NCBI RefSeq assembly: GCF_016808095.1
Contig: NC_068978.1
Span: 29,647,306-29,711,305, forward strand
Length of the DNA stretch: 64,000 bases
Source of the DNA: Vigna angularis
Lineage: Eukaryota; Streptophyta; Magnoliopsida; Fabales; Fabaceae
Reading direction: 5' to 3'
The translations under genes and the position numbers were made by a program. Shown here piece after piece: positions 12,000 through 25,287 of this stretch. Every line of letters starts with the position of its first letter. Position 1 is the first letter of the stretch. Below the pieces are notes generated by a model. The model worked only from the letters and a program-made list of their open reading frames with translations, was not told the origin of the DNA and did not search any database.

Positions 12000-12900
12000 T
12001 ATTTGTGTATATGGGGCTCGTGTTCAGATTTGAAGGAGCGTTCGTGATTTTCTTTCTTTCTACATCGAGTTGTCCTACTTTTTCCTCTCGGAGCTCGGCA
12101 CTGAAAAGGTCGATCTCGGCCTCTACTGGATTCTCGCTAGGCTATAAGGCTATGCAAAACTCAGCTAGCCTTGCTTCGTGGCTAAGGTTAAGGAGATGAT
12201 CTTTTAAATTTTTTGCAAATGATAGTGATGATTGCTTTCATCATCCTCTCAAATTTGGACCTGAGCTTTCAATGGGCTGAATAGGAACATCCTTCTATAT
12301 TGTAGTGACTTCAAGCCCTGGTGCTCCACACCTACATCATCAACTAGTATAAAAGATCCAGAGGCATTTTACCTATGAGGGATACATCCACATTTTCAGT
12401 GTCATCACCATCATAAAGAGGGAGGACGATACTTTTAGGACCATTGAAAAGCTTCTCATGTTGGCAAGTTTTGTGCTTATGAACAACAAATCAACACTTA
12501 ACATTGGTAGTAGGAGTGTGGTTGCGACCGAGGAGATTCTATTGTCAGTCAGCTCCTGTCGATTTTTGTAGGTCAACTTATTGTTGGATGCACAAGGCCT
12601 CAAGCTCGATATCATATTGTTGCTCAACAAGTTAACTAGGTGTTGCTTGTTACGTTGTTTGTTTTGTTGGATTTACATGTATATGGATGTCGCATGATTG
12701 TCATTGAGTTGGACCCCGTCTTGCGAGAGAGTTGTGAGTATCAAATGATCTTACTTGGATCTTGAGCGTGAACTTGCGAACAAATGATAAGATCCTAGTG
12801 GTGGTTTGATTGCTCCTTTTGTTCGAAAAGAGTCTTCTTGCTGTTGAGAGGAGAAATATTCACTTGCAAAAAACTTGCTGACACTCAAGTCAGTAAAACA
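12000..12900 (-). mobile_element. Decayed retroelement-like sequence
   Basis: On the minus strand near 12180-12040 the translation resembles a charged coiled-coil tail (ENPVEAEIDLFSAELREEK), similar in character to plant gag-like proteins. Less AT-rich non-coding sequence follows to about 12900. There are stops and no complete domain. The assignment rests on composition and a weak resemblance. Confidence 0.3.
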
Positions 12901-12949
12901 ATTAGGAATTTTTATATAATCCAATGTATTAGTGTTTAAGAGAGGGTGT

Positions 12950-14400
12950 AAGAGTGAGTATTCCTTGAAGAATACTAATTATATTTATAAAATTAACATA
13001 AATTCTAAATCTATGTTTCCGTTAAAATAATACTTACTTAAAAGTTATAATAACAATATAATAAATAAATAAATAATAACTGTCACACTCTTTAATCTTA
13101 AAAAATTCTTACTGTCGCACTCTTTTGAGAATTGATTAAAAACAATAGTGAACATATTATATAATAACTGAATAATACTAATAAAAAGCTAAATAAAACT
13201 TAGCATATAATTATCAATATTAGTTCTATTATTATGAATTTGAAATTTATTATGATTATGAAATTTCAACTTAAGTTTATTGAATGCTGTGATTTAGAAG
13301 TTTTATTTTGTGTGCTATATTTATTCGTGTATAAATATTTTTTATGAAATTTTAATTTCAAAAATTTTGATTAAAAACATTTTCCAACATTTAAATATAA
13401 CTTTAAGAAAGATAAAATACAGTCTATCAGAAAATAAAACTGTAAACATAACATTGTATCATAATCAATCTTAAATTTAAATTGTATAACATAATTTTTC
13501 ACATAAGTAATTTAAATATATACATATATAATGAAACATAAAAAAAAAGTGAGATTTAAATATAATTCAATTTATATAATAAAATTTACATCTACTTGTT
13601 CATCACCTTATCTCTAATCCATGTATATTATTTGACAAGTGACAAACCAAGCTGTGTTGACATGTGAGAGAAGCATATATACCTGCATTACCGTAAGTAT
13701 ATATAATAAATTTATTGAGTTAATAATAATTGCTTTAAAAGTTATATAAGAAAAAAAAAATATTTTGTTAAAAGTATACTATTTTAACCTTCAGTGTTTA
13801 AAATTAAGCTTTTATCTGTATAACCAAAAAAAAAGATTAAACTCTTCTTTGAATCAACTAGCTGCCTAGTTGATATTCATTTTGAAGATAAATTATCTTG
13901 TCATGTATCAATTAATAAATTGGGAAAACTATTGAAAATTCAAAGTAATAAAATAACTATATATTAACCTAATAATCAAAACATAAAATGTGTTGAAAAA
14001 CTTCAGTGGATATGGGCAAAATCTAAATGTAGATATCACATTATTTCCATAGAATTGAAGAGAAACAGGTTCAAATTCAAACACATTACAAATTCAGCAA
14101 CTATTATCATGGATTCAAGTTCCTGAAGGACTCTACAATGACAATTTGTTTGTTTAGCTTAGATATTCAGAATTATAAATCTGTTCTTGTTATGAAATTC
14201 AGCCAATGGATGATACAACAGCTATGAAAAAAAACAGAACCCTTTTCAGAATGAGGTCAATTCTAGAAAAAAGTTCATTAACTTGATATTGTTTTGTGCA
14301 CCTTAATTGTACAAGCATCAGAATGCTAATAATATGCTGAAAAATTCACAAGAGAGCAATGCAGGGCACTAACTTAAGCTGTACATTTTTCTAAGCATTG
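12950..14400. other. AT-rich intergenic DNA and 3' flank of DUF1005 gene
   Basis: This is very AT-rich with simple A/T runs and no supported gene. The right part, about 14100-14468, is probably the 3' untranslated region of the minus-strand DUF1005 gene. Confidence 0.5.
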
Positions 14401-14468
14401 CAGATAAACAAAGGCAGAAAATTCACATTTATGATGGTGCTTACACATGCATTTTTGTCTTGTGTTCT

Positions 14469-16268
14469 TCACATAGAATGCCAGAAACCTCTTCTCACCT
14501 TCCTCCTGAAAGGTTTACATGCCTGGATACTGAGGTCCACAGCTGCTGCAAGTGCCATGAAGATGGCAGCATCCTCGACGCATGTCACGTGCCGCATTGC
14601 GAGTTGGACCAACGGTTTGCTTTGCTTTCCTTCTCCTTGAATCCTGCAACTCATGACAAAACCTCCAACCAATGGACTCAGTCCACCAAAGTCTCCACTG
14701 CTTTGTGGACTTGGTATTGGACTTGCTGCTGCAGTTACAGTTCTCAGATGTTTCTCAGTGTCTATGAAAAACTCTCCACCCTTTTCAGCACTTATGTGTA
14801 TTTCAGACATGAGGAGTTCACCTCCCTCTTGAGCTTCAGATAAAAGATGGAACTTGCAGCAAACGGTATCTCTGATGCCACGCTCACGCCATGCTTCGAG
14901 CTTTCCCCATGGATGCCAGCTCTCGGATCGGCCTGTGTCTGGCCGAACAATCAACCAAGACCCTGGGTTGGATCTGGCAACCCAATCACAACCTGAAGAT
15001 GGAACAAAGGGAGTTGTTATGAAGGCTGCAGCGACGGCCGAGCCAGAGAGATCGTGTATCGTCACCTTCCACCCCTTTCTTTCTCTCCTCTCTGTCTCCA
15101 AGTTAGAAATCTCGTTAGTAGAGCCTGTCCAGTACGCACTCAACGGATCAACCTGGGAAACCCTGTCATTCCATAACTATCAAAAGTTTGATCAACAACA
15201 AATGTTTAGACTACCGTTGCATATCCTAAGATATCAGGCCCAACTGACAGAAACAACAAAGAAAACACACTACCAATTTTCTACTTCAAATACTGATTTG
15301 AGGCAGTGATTTAATTCCTTGGTCCAAAAATCAGGATTCAAGTTCTTATTAAGATAAGACTTTATTAATTTAAGCTTCCATTGGAGAAGACTCGTTAACT
15401 ACATCAGTCCACGTATATATCTTGGTAAAAGTGTTTTGTCTGAGCTTTAGGATGCAAAGAAAAGTATAAGTAACACAAATCTCAGTCATTTTAGAAGAAA
15501 CCAATGGTTGATATTTAACACATCCATGATCTCACAATGATATTGATTTCAATTTTAAAACTTGAATGCATGTTATATGAGAACAAAATGGTGACTTTTA
15601 AAGATTTCTGAGAAGGGTCAACATGATTGGAAGTGAAATAGATTGCAAGTTTCATATCACCTGTCCTTACTAAACTTGCAACTGAAGATTGGCTGCTTGA
15701 TAGATCCTTGCAGTTGAACTATCTGAGGACTCAATGTTGTGATATCTTCAAACTGGAATACATATCTAGGGTCAGGATCTAGTTTCACTTTTAGATGTAG
15801 CTCGGTACCCGGCTTTCCATTCTCCTGTTTGTTCTTGCCAATACCTATCCACCCATTAAAAAGAATCAACGGCTTTCCTTCACCCCACTCGGGGTCGACG
15901 TGCATTTTAAAGATCCCTATTTGCTGCCTTTTGATGCCGACTCCGCAATGGGAGGCCTTCCTCCCTGAAAACACAGCAATCTCCAAACAACCATGAGTGT
16001 TGGAGAAGCATCCAGGAGCTAACAATGCTTTTAAATCAGACTCCTCGAGGTAAAAGCTAGAGGCAATGTTCTGAGTGTCAGGTGGAACTTCTGCAGAGGA
16101 TATCACAGGGACTGAAGATGTTTGAACAGGAAAACCTCGAAGCCGAATCTCACAAACACAAGGTAGTGAGAGTGTTTGAATTCCAGATTTTCCGGTGTGC
16201 AGTTCAATTCCAGTCCATCGCAACCCCAGAGAACCTATTGACAACCTGATGAAGGCCTGAGGATCCAT
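14469..16268 (-). CDS. DUF1005 family protein
   Basis: There are two coding exons, 15661-16268 (608 nt) and 14469-15162 (694 nt). The donor CAG/GTGATA and acceptor GACAG/GGTTTC join in frame to give 433 residues, normal for this plant-specific family. The start is the ATG at 16268, giving MDPQAFIRLSIGSLGLR, the typical family N-terminus. Later family hallmarks are the SSFYLEESDL region, a basic stretch CKFSKDR at the exon junction, then RKGWKVTIHDLSGS, TPFVPSSG and a Trp-rich GSWLIVRP/WGKLEAWRE segment. No signal peptide or membrane span is evident. DUF1005 has no established biochemical role, so none is assigned. A non-coding 5' exon and a 1.5-kb leader intron precede the CDS. Confidence 0.92.
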
Positions 16269-16329
16269 GTTTGTCAGAATTGCCACCCCATTATTGCTTT
16301 TAAAGCACTAGTTCACAAAATGTAGATGC

Positions 16330-18050
16330 CCTGGGAAACATAAGACAGAAACAAGGATTAGGTAGCAAAGAGAAAATTAAGCATGCATTTGTTTGATTAG
16401 TATCAGAAAAATTACCAAACAATTAAAATTTATGTCCTTATACAAGCCATGCCTGAGAAAAAAAGAAATATAGCACAATGAACCAATAGTGATGGATAAG
16501 CAAATATTTACACCGTGTTGTCCAATTTCCACATGACTATATGCTGATATCAAAAGAAAGAGACTGCACTTAGATTTAGAGATTCTATGTCAGAATTTTC
16601 TACATTACATTAGAGTCTTCTGAAGGAGAAACAGATCCAGAGTTTTCAAATAACATAATTTTGTTTCATGCCAAAAGTGCAGTGGAAAATGATATTATTT
16701 CAAAACATTTATTCAAATGACAGTTAAAGTGATTGCTATGAAAGGAACAAAAGTGGTATTTACCAACTTTGAATTTAGATTCTTAAAACACCATAAAACT
16801 ACTGTACCAAGTATACCATTCTCTAACAGGTGAAAGCTCATTTCTTAGTAAAAGAAGATGGAATATAAGCTGGCTTTTCAAGGGGGCTAAACTCTGATCA
16901 TACACCAAGCAATCAGTTCAGGTCACCAATCAGATAAATTTTCTGTTTTTCTTTGACTTTAAGCAAAGATATTAATCAAACCAAATCATGAGTATGACAA
17001 ATTAGGTAGAAGGAAATTAACAGAATCAAATAACTGATCAGGTTAGCTCAAACCCATTTGGAAGTTATGAGGCAACCCTCATCTTTGACCAAAGCCCCAA
17101 TCACATGTTAATATGCCAATCTTTGAACAAAATCAAAAAAGTCAATTAGACCTTCCATGTTTTTTCTATCTATTATGAAGAATATTAAAATATCAATAAC
17201 ACTCATGCCCCCAAGCATCTCTCTCTTCAACCTAAGATAGCTTGCATTTCCAGAAACCAAAAGCACTTTCCAATTACGAGACTTCTTACAAGTTTACTTA
17301 CACCAGAGTCAGAAGTTAGCAGTATAAGTATATAATCATCCTCAACAAAACTCAAGCACCCCATATATCAAATGAATTGAGGAAACAGAACTGAATAAAC
17401 CAATTCCACAAACTCAAGCACATGAGAAATTTTTGCAATGAACTTAAAACTGTTACAGAAGCAGTCAATTGTGATGATGCAAAAAACTCTCAACAAACAA
17501 TTCATCCAAGTCTGAATTTGCAATACACAAAAAAGCAGCAGGTGGAGCTCAAGAACAAGAAACAGAATAAAACAAAAAGTCAAAGTCATTAGGCACATAA
17601 AAATGCAACTTGAGCTCACCTAGTTCACACATAATGCACCAAACTCCCTTATCCTTTCACACAGGAGACAAAACCTTAAAAAATACATTGGCTCAGCCTC
17701 ACATGCATAACAAGAAATCCCAGAAGGAAAAAAAACAGCAAAGTAAAATAAAATAAAACCAAAAAAAAGAAACCCAGAAAGAAAAAACAGGTTTTTTAAC
17801 ATGACATACAAAACCCAGCTGAAAAATCTCACCTTTTGCAGCCTCCAAATCCCAAAACTGGAAAAGGGTCGTTCCCAACAGAAGGGTGTTGAACAAAGAA
17901 AGCAAGAAAAGGGAAAAAGGAAGATGAAGGTATATATTATGAAGCAGAAGATGATTGTGCACAGATCACGAGGGTAATAACCCAAAAATCAATGAATGTT
18001 TGCACAATCTCTTCTTTTTCTGTGGCATGCTTTTGTGTTTTTGTTTATGA
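16330..18050 (-). promoter_or_regulatory. 5' leader with intron, and a 5-codon upstream ORF, of the DUF1005 gene
   Basis: On the minus strand a T/C-rich leader exon ends at 17833 (CAAAAG/GTGAGA). A matching acceptor, TTTCCCAG/GGC, starts the next exon at 16330, defining a leader intron of about 1.5 kb. In the second exon a tiny upstream ORF (ATG at 16291, TGA at 16274-16276, five codons) ends 5 nt before the main ATG. The leader sequence 17850-18050 is CT-rich, as plant 5' UTRs often are. Exact transcription start is not visible. Confidence 0.55.
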
Positions 18051-18059
18051 GAAAGAGGG

Positions 18060-21000
18060 GAAAAAGAAGAGAAAGATTGAATATAATAATATAATTATTA
18101 GTTTAATAATTCACAAATTATGATCTCTACACCATTTCTCACGAAACAGACGGAGAAAGTAAAGGAATCACATTTGTTTTTTCTTTCTTTTTAAGACATT
18201 CCAATATACATGATTATGGAATTTTGACAAAAGAATTTAAGGTTTAGTTCTATTTTTAAGAAACACTCCAATGTCTAATTTTAGTCTTAAGATTTTTTTA
18301 TCTAACTTCATTGCCTTTTAAAATCATTTCTTACTTTATGTGTATAGTAAACTCTCAAAAGTTAAATACTTTAGACAAAGAAAACTTGATAGAATAATTT
18401 CATTATTATGATTATAAATAAATTAAATCCAAGTCAACAAATTATGACAGGACTAAAAACAGTACAATTAATTTCTTACTATTTTTAGTTTTTAATTTCT
18501 TTATAAAAAAAAAGAGATAAAAAAGTTATTTCTTATGATAAGTAGGGAAACATTTTCTAAACAAATTCTCCATTTATATTTTTAATAAAAGTAGGACGAA
18601 ACATGATTACTTAAAATGAGGTGTAAGCTTAATTCTTTTTCCAACTTTTGCTTTTGAACTTTTAAACTTTTATTTTTGTCCCCTAATTGATTAGTGATTC
18701 AAATTAATCTATTAAACTATCAAATTAGTCTACAATTTCTTAAGATTATCAGTTTTTATTTTTATTTTTATTTTTATTTTTACTTTTACACATTGATTTT
18801 ACAAGTAAAAGCCCATAATGTCAAAATAGTGTAGATTTTGTGATTTTTTAATTAAAAGCTTTATTTATGAATTAAAAACAAATTTCTCTACTCTTTATTT
18901 TTTTTCTACTCCAAAAAGATATAAATAACTTCCCAATTTTCAATAAAGAAATTTCTCTACCTGAAAAAAAAAACTCTCATACCTAAAACTTCCATTAGTT
19001 ATTTGATGTTTGTTGAATTATAGCCTGTCTTAATTATTTAATAATTAATTTAATAGATTTGTCTTGCCAAACCAATATTATAGTATTTTATAATTAAAAA
19101 TTAAAAACTTCACAGCTGTCTTTAGAAGAAGAAAAAAACTTTGAATATTTAAAAACAAATGATCAACAACCAGAAGCTTGTATACGAAGTATGAACAGGA
19201 ATAACTGGGAACTTGGATTTTGTGAAAGAGTCTGACACTATAGTTGGAAGATAGAATCATAAATATTAAATACAAAACATTATCTTATATAACACGTGAA
19301 ACAAAAATTAAAATAAAATAAAAATAATTTATTGATAAACTAAAAAAATTATGTGTTGCTCAGAAATTAATTTTAATTTGTGAAAAAAGTTTATATTAAT
19401 TTTATAGTCTTTTTAATAAATTCAATGAACTGGTCGTGAATACAGCTGTAATGAAAAGAGAGTGTAAGAAATGAAGTTACGAATCGCTATCAGATGCATG
19501 TGCCTCCCTTCACCTGTTCCATAATCTTCTTTTTCTCTCTCCTTTTTCATTCATTTTTTTAGTGTATTATACCAAAACTTGTTTTGTTTTATTCAAATAT
19601 AATTTTGCAACTGTTCAATCTCTACTATTTATTTATGTCCATGTTATTTATCGCAATTAATAATATCATTTTTTAATATATATTTTTTATTCTTGAAAAT
19701 TATTTTTCTAGCACATTTTATATAATTTCAATATAATGTTTAATGATTATTTTTTGGTTTTAATAATTATTATCATAACTATTTTGTTTTACTTATAAAT
19801 TTCTTATCTTTATTTCATTGTTATTTAATGTTTTTTATGACATATTTATATACTTAAATTTTTTATATAGAAATTTAACATTAAAAATTAAGATGTATAT
19901 GTTTTATATTTTTTATTATGGTTTTTTTTTTCTTACTAAAAGATTATCTAATTGATATTTTAAATAATAAAAATACAACTCTATATATATTGGTATTTTA
20001 TTTTTAAATAAGGTCTTATTAGACATCGTTCTTATCATTTTACAAATTTTATAATAAAGATGAGCATAATATTAATATCTCAAATGTGAATATAGGATTG
20101 AAGATGAAATTTTATTTAAAAATAAAAATAAAACAGTTAAACTCGTACTTATTTTCCTCGCATATAAAAAAAATTAATATACATAATTTCTTTTCAAAAT
20201 TATCTTTGAATTTAATTTCTTTTATAAAAGTACATAATTACTAACTTTATTGTAACCTCTCTATTAAGCTTTTAAATTTTAGACATTTGTACATCAAATT
20301 AATATAGAAAATAAATTAAAATATATTTTGAAATTTGCTTTTGTAATTTTTATTAATGGTTCAAGAACTTTTAAATTTTCAAAAATACGAACTCGTAAAC
20401 ATGACTATATGTATTTTCGTTATTATTTAAGATAATATATGCTATCTCACTTTGATTTTCGAAAAATTTTGTCTGAGAAACTGTGAGTTATCATGGAATA
20501 GGCGTCAATTAACAGTGTTTGAATTGTTTTAGATTAATATTTGTGATTTATGTTGACTTAATATGAAAAAAAAAACTATTGTTTTTAAGTATTTTAGAGA
20601 TTTTAAAATGGTGAAAATAATATTTCGAAATTTAAATATAACGTCTCGTTTTACTTTGTTCACACTGAAATAATGATGACTAGTTTTATTAAACTTTTTT
20701 TTCAGAAAAAAAATAGCTTTTTATTCTTCTAAAATTATCCAATATTCGAATTTAGTTTTTGAACACGTTATTTAAACTACTTCTCTTGTCAAAAATATAC
20801 ATTTAAATATTAAAATGAAAACTAAACTTCAAAATTTTAAAAATATTAAGAAATGTATTGTCTATTTTAAAACACAAAATATGACTCAATAAATTGATCA
20901 TAATATAACATCACGATATACAAGAAATTCACTAGAAAGCATATTTACAAACAGAATAAAAAGAAAAGGGATACGTTTTAAAATTTGATAAAAGAAATAA

Positions 21001-22100
21001 CTTAAATTAATAAATATAGTTATGACTCATTAATTAACTTTATCACAGGTTTCCATTAAAATATGTTCAACCTAACAATAAATAAATGATTGGAGTATTG
21101 TTTCTCGTGTTTAGTTTAGTTTTTAAAACATCACATTATCATTAAAAATGCGTTTTTTAATGTTTATAATTAACTATCTCACAAAATAATTTTATAATTT
21201 TCCAAATTCAAACGATTTTTTACCCAAGAAAAGTAATATTACTTTTACTAAATTGTTTAATGTGATTAAAAAATTAAAATGGTAATAAAATTATCAGTTT
21301 ACTCCTGTATTTCCAAAAACAAATATCATTCAAAATTTTGAGAAATATTTTTTAAATTGTTTTTACTATTAATGTTGCAAGAGAAGATGATGCACCCAAA
21401 CAACAATGGCTTTAATTTGTAGCACATTAATACCCTTTTAACAATTTTCAAAGCAATCTAATTAATTTCCTACACGATTTTATTACAGCCATAAATATAC
21501 AATAACTAGATTAAGAAGCAAACTATTTGTCTTTTAATACAAAGTCATTTCTGAAAATAACTTGTATAAACAAAGTTAATTTGTGATGTTTAATTGTTAA
21601 TTAATCACAATTTATAAGTGATTTCTTCTTGTTCTTCACTCTTTGACAAATTGTGTACAATTTGACTACTAATAAAATATGGTTTTGGTAGGTATAAACT
21701 TGAATGAGAGAGTTTGGTTTTGACCTTTATTAATGGCCATTGAAAAAAATCTTTGAAATCTAAATTGCAAGTTGTTTGCATGAATTTTAATTTCCCACAA
21801 AGAATCTTATAATGTTGCTTTGAATTTTTGTTTGTTTCGTCAAAATAAGTGCTTATTCAAGTAACATGCATCATGGTCTTATTGTATAATGTAATACTTA
21901 GACAATACTCTCTTTTTTTCAAATGTAAAACAAAGATTAGTTTATAGTAATATTCTTAATCACATGGGATTAGCTAATTGGGTTTGTTTCAAGTTTAATC
22001 ACTTTTTGAAAGAAAATATATTTTTCTTCGTGTACTCCCTTCATTACTATATGCAACCCATATTAGCATAGAAAAAGACTAAAATACCCTCGTACTGTAC
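18060..22100. other. Long AT-rich intergenic region
   Basis: About 4 kb of AT-rich DNA with A/T homopolymers and short ATTTT repeats (for example near 18760). No open frame, RNA gene or bounded element can be supported. Confidence 0.6.
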
Positions 22101-22142
22101 CACGTTACCTTCGAGTACACTTTAATTTTCAAAAAATATTTT

Positions 22143-22318
22143 CTTAACAAAAATTTTTAACAACTTTTTAACAACATTTTAACAACATTTTAACAACGTC
22201 TACATGATAGTTTGTGATTGGTATGTTTCAAATACTTTTTAAAATAAATTCAAATAAATCAATAAAATAGTAATACATGATTAGTTGTCAAAATGTTGTT
22301 ATAAAAATTTGTCAACAT
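22143..22318. mobile_element. MITE-like inverted repeat
   Basis: The left arm starts TTAACAAAAATTTTTAACAAC and runs through repeated ACATTTTAACAAC. The reverse complement of the right end reads TTGACAAATTTTTATAACAAC then ATTTTGACAAC. The two arms, about 35-45 bp each, enclose a short centre. No clean target duplication was found, so the boundaries are uncertain. Confidence 0.4.
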
Positions 22319-22369
22319 ACCGGAGTCCTTAATTTTTATTATCGTTGTACTCAAGAAGGAAAATAAAAA

Positions 22370-22640
22370 ATTTATTCCAAAAAACTCTTTTAAATGTATT
22401 TCGTATATTTTGAAAAATTATTTCGAAAATCATGTTCTTGAATGCAAGTCATGGAAAGTTTGTTTCAAAAATTTATTTCAAAAAACTCGTTTTGAAATAT
22501 GTTTTGGAAAACTTATTTTAAAATTTCAAAAAAATATTTAGAAAAATATATTCCAGAAAACTCATTTTAAATATATTTCACGAGTTTCGAAAAAATTATT
22601 CTAAAAGTTTTATTCAAAAAATCCCATTTTAAAAACCATA
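22370..22640. repeat. Degenerate TTCNAAAA-type tandem sequence
   Basis: Irregular repeats of phrases like TTCCAAAAAACTC, TTTCAAAAAACTCG and TTCCAGAAAACTCA alternate with TTTTGAAATAT and AAATATATTTC. The same style recurs at 55890-56230. Confidence 0.45.
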
Positions 22641-23800
22641 TCCTAAAAAAATTCTAAAACAAGTAATTTGGAAGTGATTTTTATAGAATAAAATGATCAT
22701 TTAAAAAATTATGAAGATACAATTAAAAATTATATGAATACAAGAAGAAAAAGCCTAAGAAAACAATCATAGTCCCATTATTGAAGAAAATATTTTTAAA
22801 TTTAAATGTTATGTATAATCCATGGACAAAATCGCATTAATTATATATGTACCATTGTGTCATAACAATTTGGAAGAAAAAACAATGACATTTTAGGTAA
22901 GAAAGGTATGTTTCAAAACATCACATGCCTTAAACACAAACATGGTCCAAAGAAGTAACCAACATAACCCAAACAACAATTTGTTAAGTATAATTGTGTC
23001 ATTAAATTTTGAAAGAAAAAACAAAACTTTTTAGGTAAGGAAGTAATGTCCTTAACACAAATACGATGGGGTCAAGAAAGGCAATTGCTTGCTTTATTTC
23101 TGTACTTTATTTTCATAATTTCCTTTCACACCTCTCACTGACAGAATAATACCAATAACTTTTTAAAATCTTTTCATTTCCGAAAACAACCTTAAGAAAG
23201 TATTAAAAACTTTTACATTATATGTTTTAAAAATATTATAAAAGTTATATTTAGAAAAATAAATCTTTAATTATTTTAAATTACTCATTCTGGAATTCGT
23301 GCTATTCAATAAACTTATATGATAATAATTTCGTTGGCTAAAATAGTAAAGCCTTTGATTATTATTTTTTTTTCTCATATTTGGGTTGACTTGAACAATC
23401 TATATGATCTCAATTCACAAAATAAACTTTTAAGAAAAAATAATAATAAAAGGTTTTTAATTATATGCTTTTGAGACTATTTTATAATATATTTGAAATT
23501 ATTTAAAAAATATCATCATGTAATCAATCCTATGGTAAAAAATATAAAAAATGATAGAGTTAAAAGTATAGTAAGACGTAATTATTTGAATATTAAAGGG
23601 TTTTAATCTAAATGAACGAATTTTATTATTTTAAAACATATTATAGAGTTTTCAATAATTTCTCTCTATTTTGTCTAATTGAAGAACCAAGACTACAAGA
23701 TTGATTCTTGTAGCGAGCTCTTTAATTTGGATCGATTAGTTTCTCTATCGCGTAAGTTAGTTTTCAACTCCTTTTTCTTGTTCACTCTTTTTCATGGTGA
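22641..23800. other. AT-rich intergenic DNA
   Basis: No gene or bounded repeat is supported in this stretch. A weak retroelement resemblance begins near 23650. Confidence 0.5.
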
Positions 23801-23809
23801 GAAGGAAGT

Positions 23810-24448
23810 TGAAAATTTTTCAAAAGTTGATGTTAACTTCTAGGTTACAATTAACTCAAAGAAAACACAAACAATTTTGTGGAGTAGACCTTCAAAGTTT
23901 TCAAGTAAACTTTTTTGAAATTAACATAAGGTATTTTTTCAAATCTTTCATCTAAATACATGTTGTCTGAGGCACATAAGATTATTGGATTTATGTTTGA
24001 TGACACTTGCATGTGGATCTTTAATCCAGGTAGAAAGATACACAAATTAACCAATAATAAGAAAAGGGTTTTTGTCATAAGAAAAACACATGAAGATTTG
24101 AAGAAAAATCTTTTTCAAAAGGGAGGGTATGATAACATATCCCTACAAATAGACTTTTGTGTTGGAATGGATAGTCTTTCAAACAATTACATCCAACACA
24201 AGACAAATAAAAGCTTCAAAGATGCTCTTACTCTCCAAGACCTTGATCATTCATTTGATTTAAGGTGTATAATTCTTGGGAGTTATATTTTTCATCTACT
24301 CACTATCATAACAGTTGCTCTAACTTGTGTTATAAGATTGGTATTTAACGCCAGCGGAAAATATCACAATGACTCCAAAGAAGATGAGAAAGTTTGCCTA
24401 AGTTCAAAGTTGAAGTTTTGAGGGCAAATCCTTTTCAAGAGGGAGAAA
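23810..24448 (+). mobile_element. Remnant of Ty3/gypsy-type internal sequence next to an LTR
   Basis: Just before the LTR at 24449 there is a purine-rich tract (CAAGAGGGAGAAA), preceded by a phrase translating as LRANPFQEG-like text typical of the 3' end of gypsy pol. A second purine tract plus TGATAACATATCCC at about 24120-24145 suggests that a related truncated copy is joined in. The frame open over 23960-24421 crosses this junction and shows no conserved catalytic motif. Confidence 0.4.
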
Positions 24449-25287
24449 TGATGACATACCCCTTAGCCATGGTCAAGCATCTACAAGAAAAGTGAAGTCA
24501 TCCATGAAGATGGTCTAAATTTTGAGCCGTCTTTGGAGCCATCATGGAGCATAGCTTGGAATAGTATAAGTTTCTTTAAGCCATGTATTTTGGCAAAATA
24601 GTGTAGATTTTTTTAGACCATATATTTCAGCTAAGTACGTAGGTTTGTTTAAGGTTTTTATTAAGGTCTAACTAGTATAAGATTTTTTCTTAAGCTAGAC
24701 TTCCAAACCATGTGAAAAGTATGTGTCATGTGTCTTGCTTCCATTGGAGAGGATTTCGTTCTAGTAGTGGTCACATAGCATTTTAAGAATGGAAAGGATT
24801 GTGATTTGTGAGTGGCCACATGTCCTCCCCTCATTGGAGAAAATTTGTGGACACTTGTCCCCTCCTTAAAAGGCCTCATTTTTGGCTAATGAGTGAAAAT
24901 GTGGAAGATCATGCTTTTAAGGTTTTTAAGAGACACCCTTGCCTATATATAGACGTGTCTTCTCTCTTGTAATCATATTTGATGTTGAGTATAGTTATGC
25001 TGCCCATTTTTTTACCATATTACTCATCTTAAGATCAAGACTAGAGCACCCAATGAGGCAACTCTAGTCACCTTCCTCTTTGAGTTGACCTAACCTCTCT
25101 TAGATCCTTCAAACACCACACCACCACATATGGTTGTGAGCTTCTAGCCTTACAAACACCATAACTTTCACATTTCCAACCCCTATCCTTGATGATCCAC
25201 TACATTTCCGCACCATATATCTTCAAGGGACCATCTCCATAGCATCTTTCTAGCTTTAGCCCAACCGAGCTTAGGAGATTGTTATCA
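24449..25287 (+). repeat. LTR of a gypsy-type element (probably 3' LTR)
   Basis: It starts TGATGACA right after a polypurine tract and ends TGTTATCA, near-perfect 8-bp inverted ends. The length is 839 bp. Inside are a TATA-type TATATATAGACG near 24940 and C-rich sequence downstream, as expected for an LTR promoter and leader. No second copy lies in the window, so the 5' part is lost or elsewhere. Immediately after it a gag-like frame begins, so the LTR may be inserted in that element. Confidence 0.6.

Noticed and set aside
14398..15309. Plus-strand frames of 80-151 codons
   Set aside because: They are antisense to exon 2 of the DUF1005 gene, whose minus-strand frame has the conserved motifs.
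17368..17985. Minus-strand open frames rich in Phe/Leu/Cys
   Set aside because: They fall in the T-rich leader exon and leader intron of the DUF1005 gene.
23960..24421. Plus-strand open frame of 153 codons
   Set aside because: It crosses a junction between two retroelement remnants, including purine tracts and an LTR start, so it is a chance chimera.
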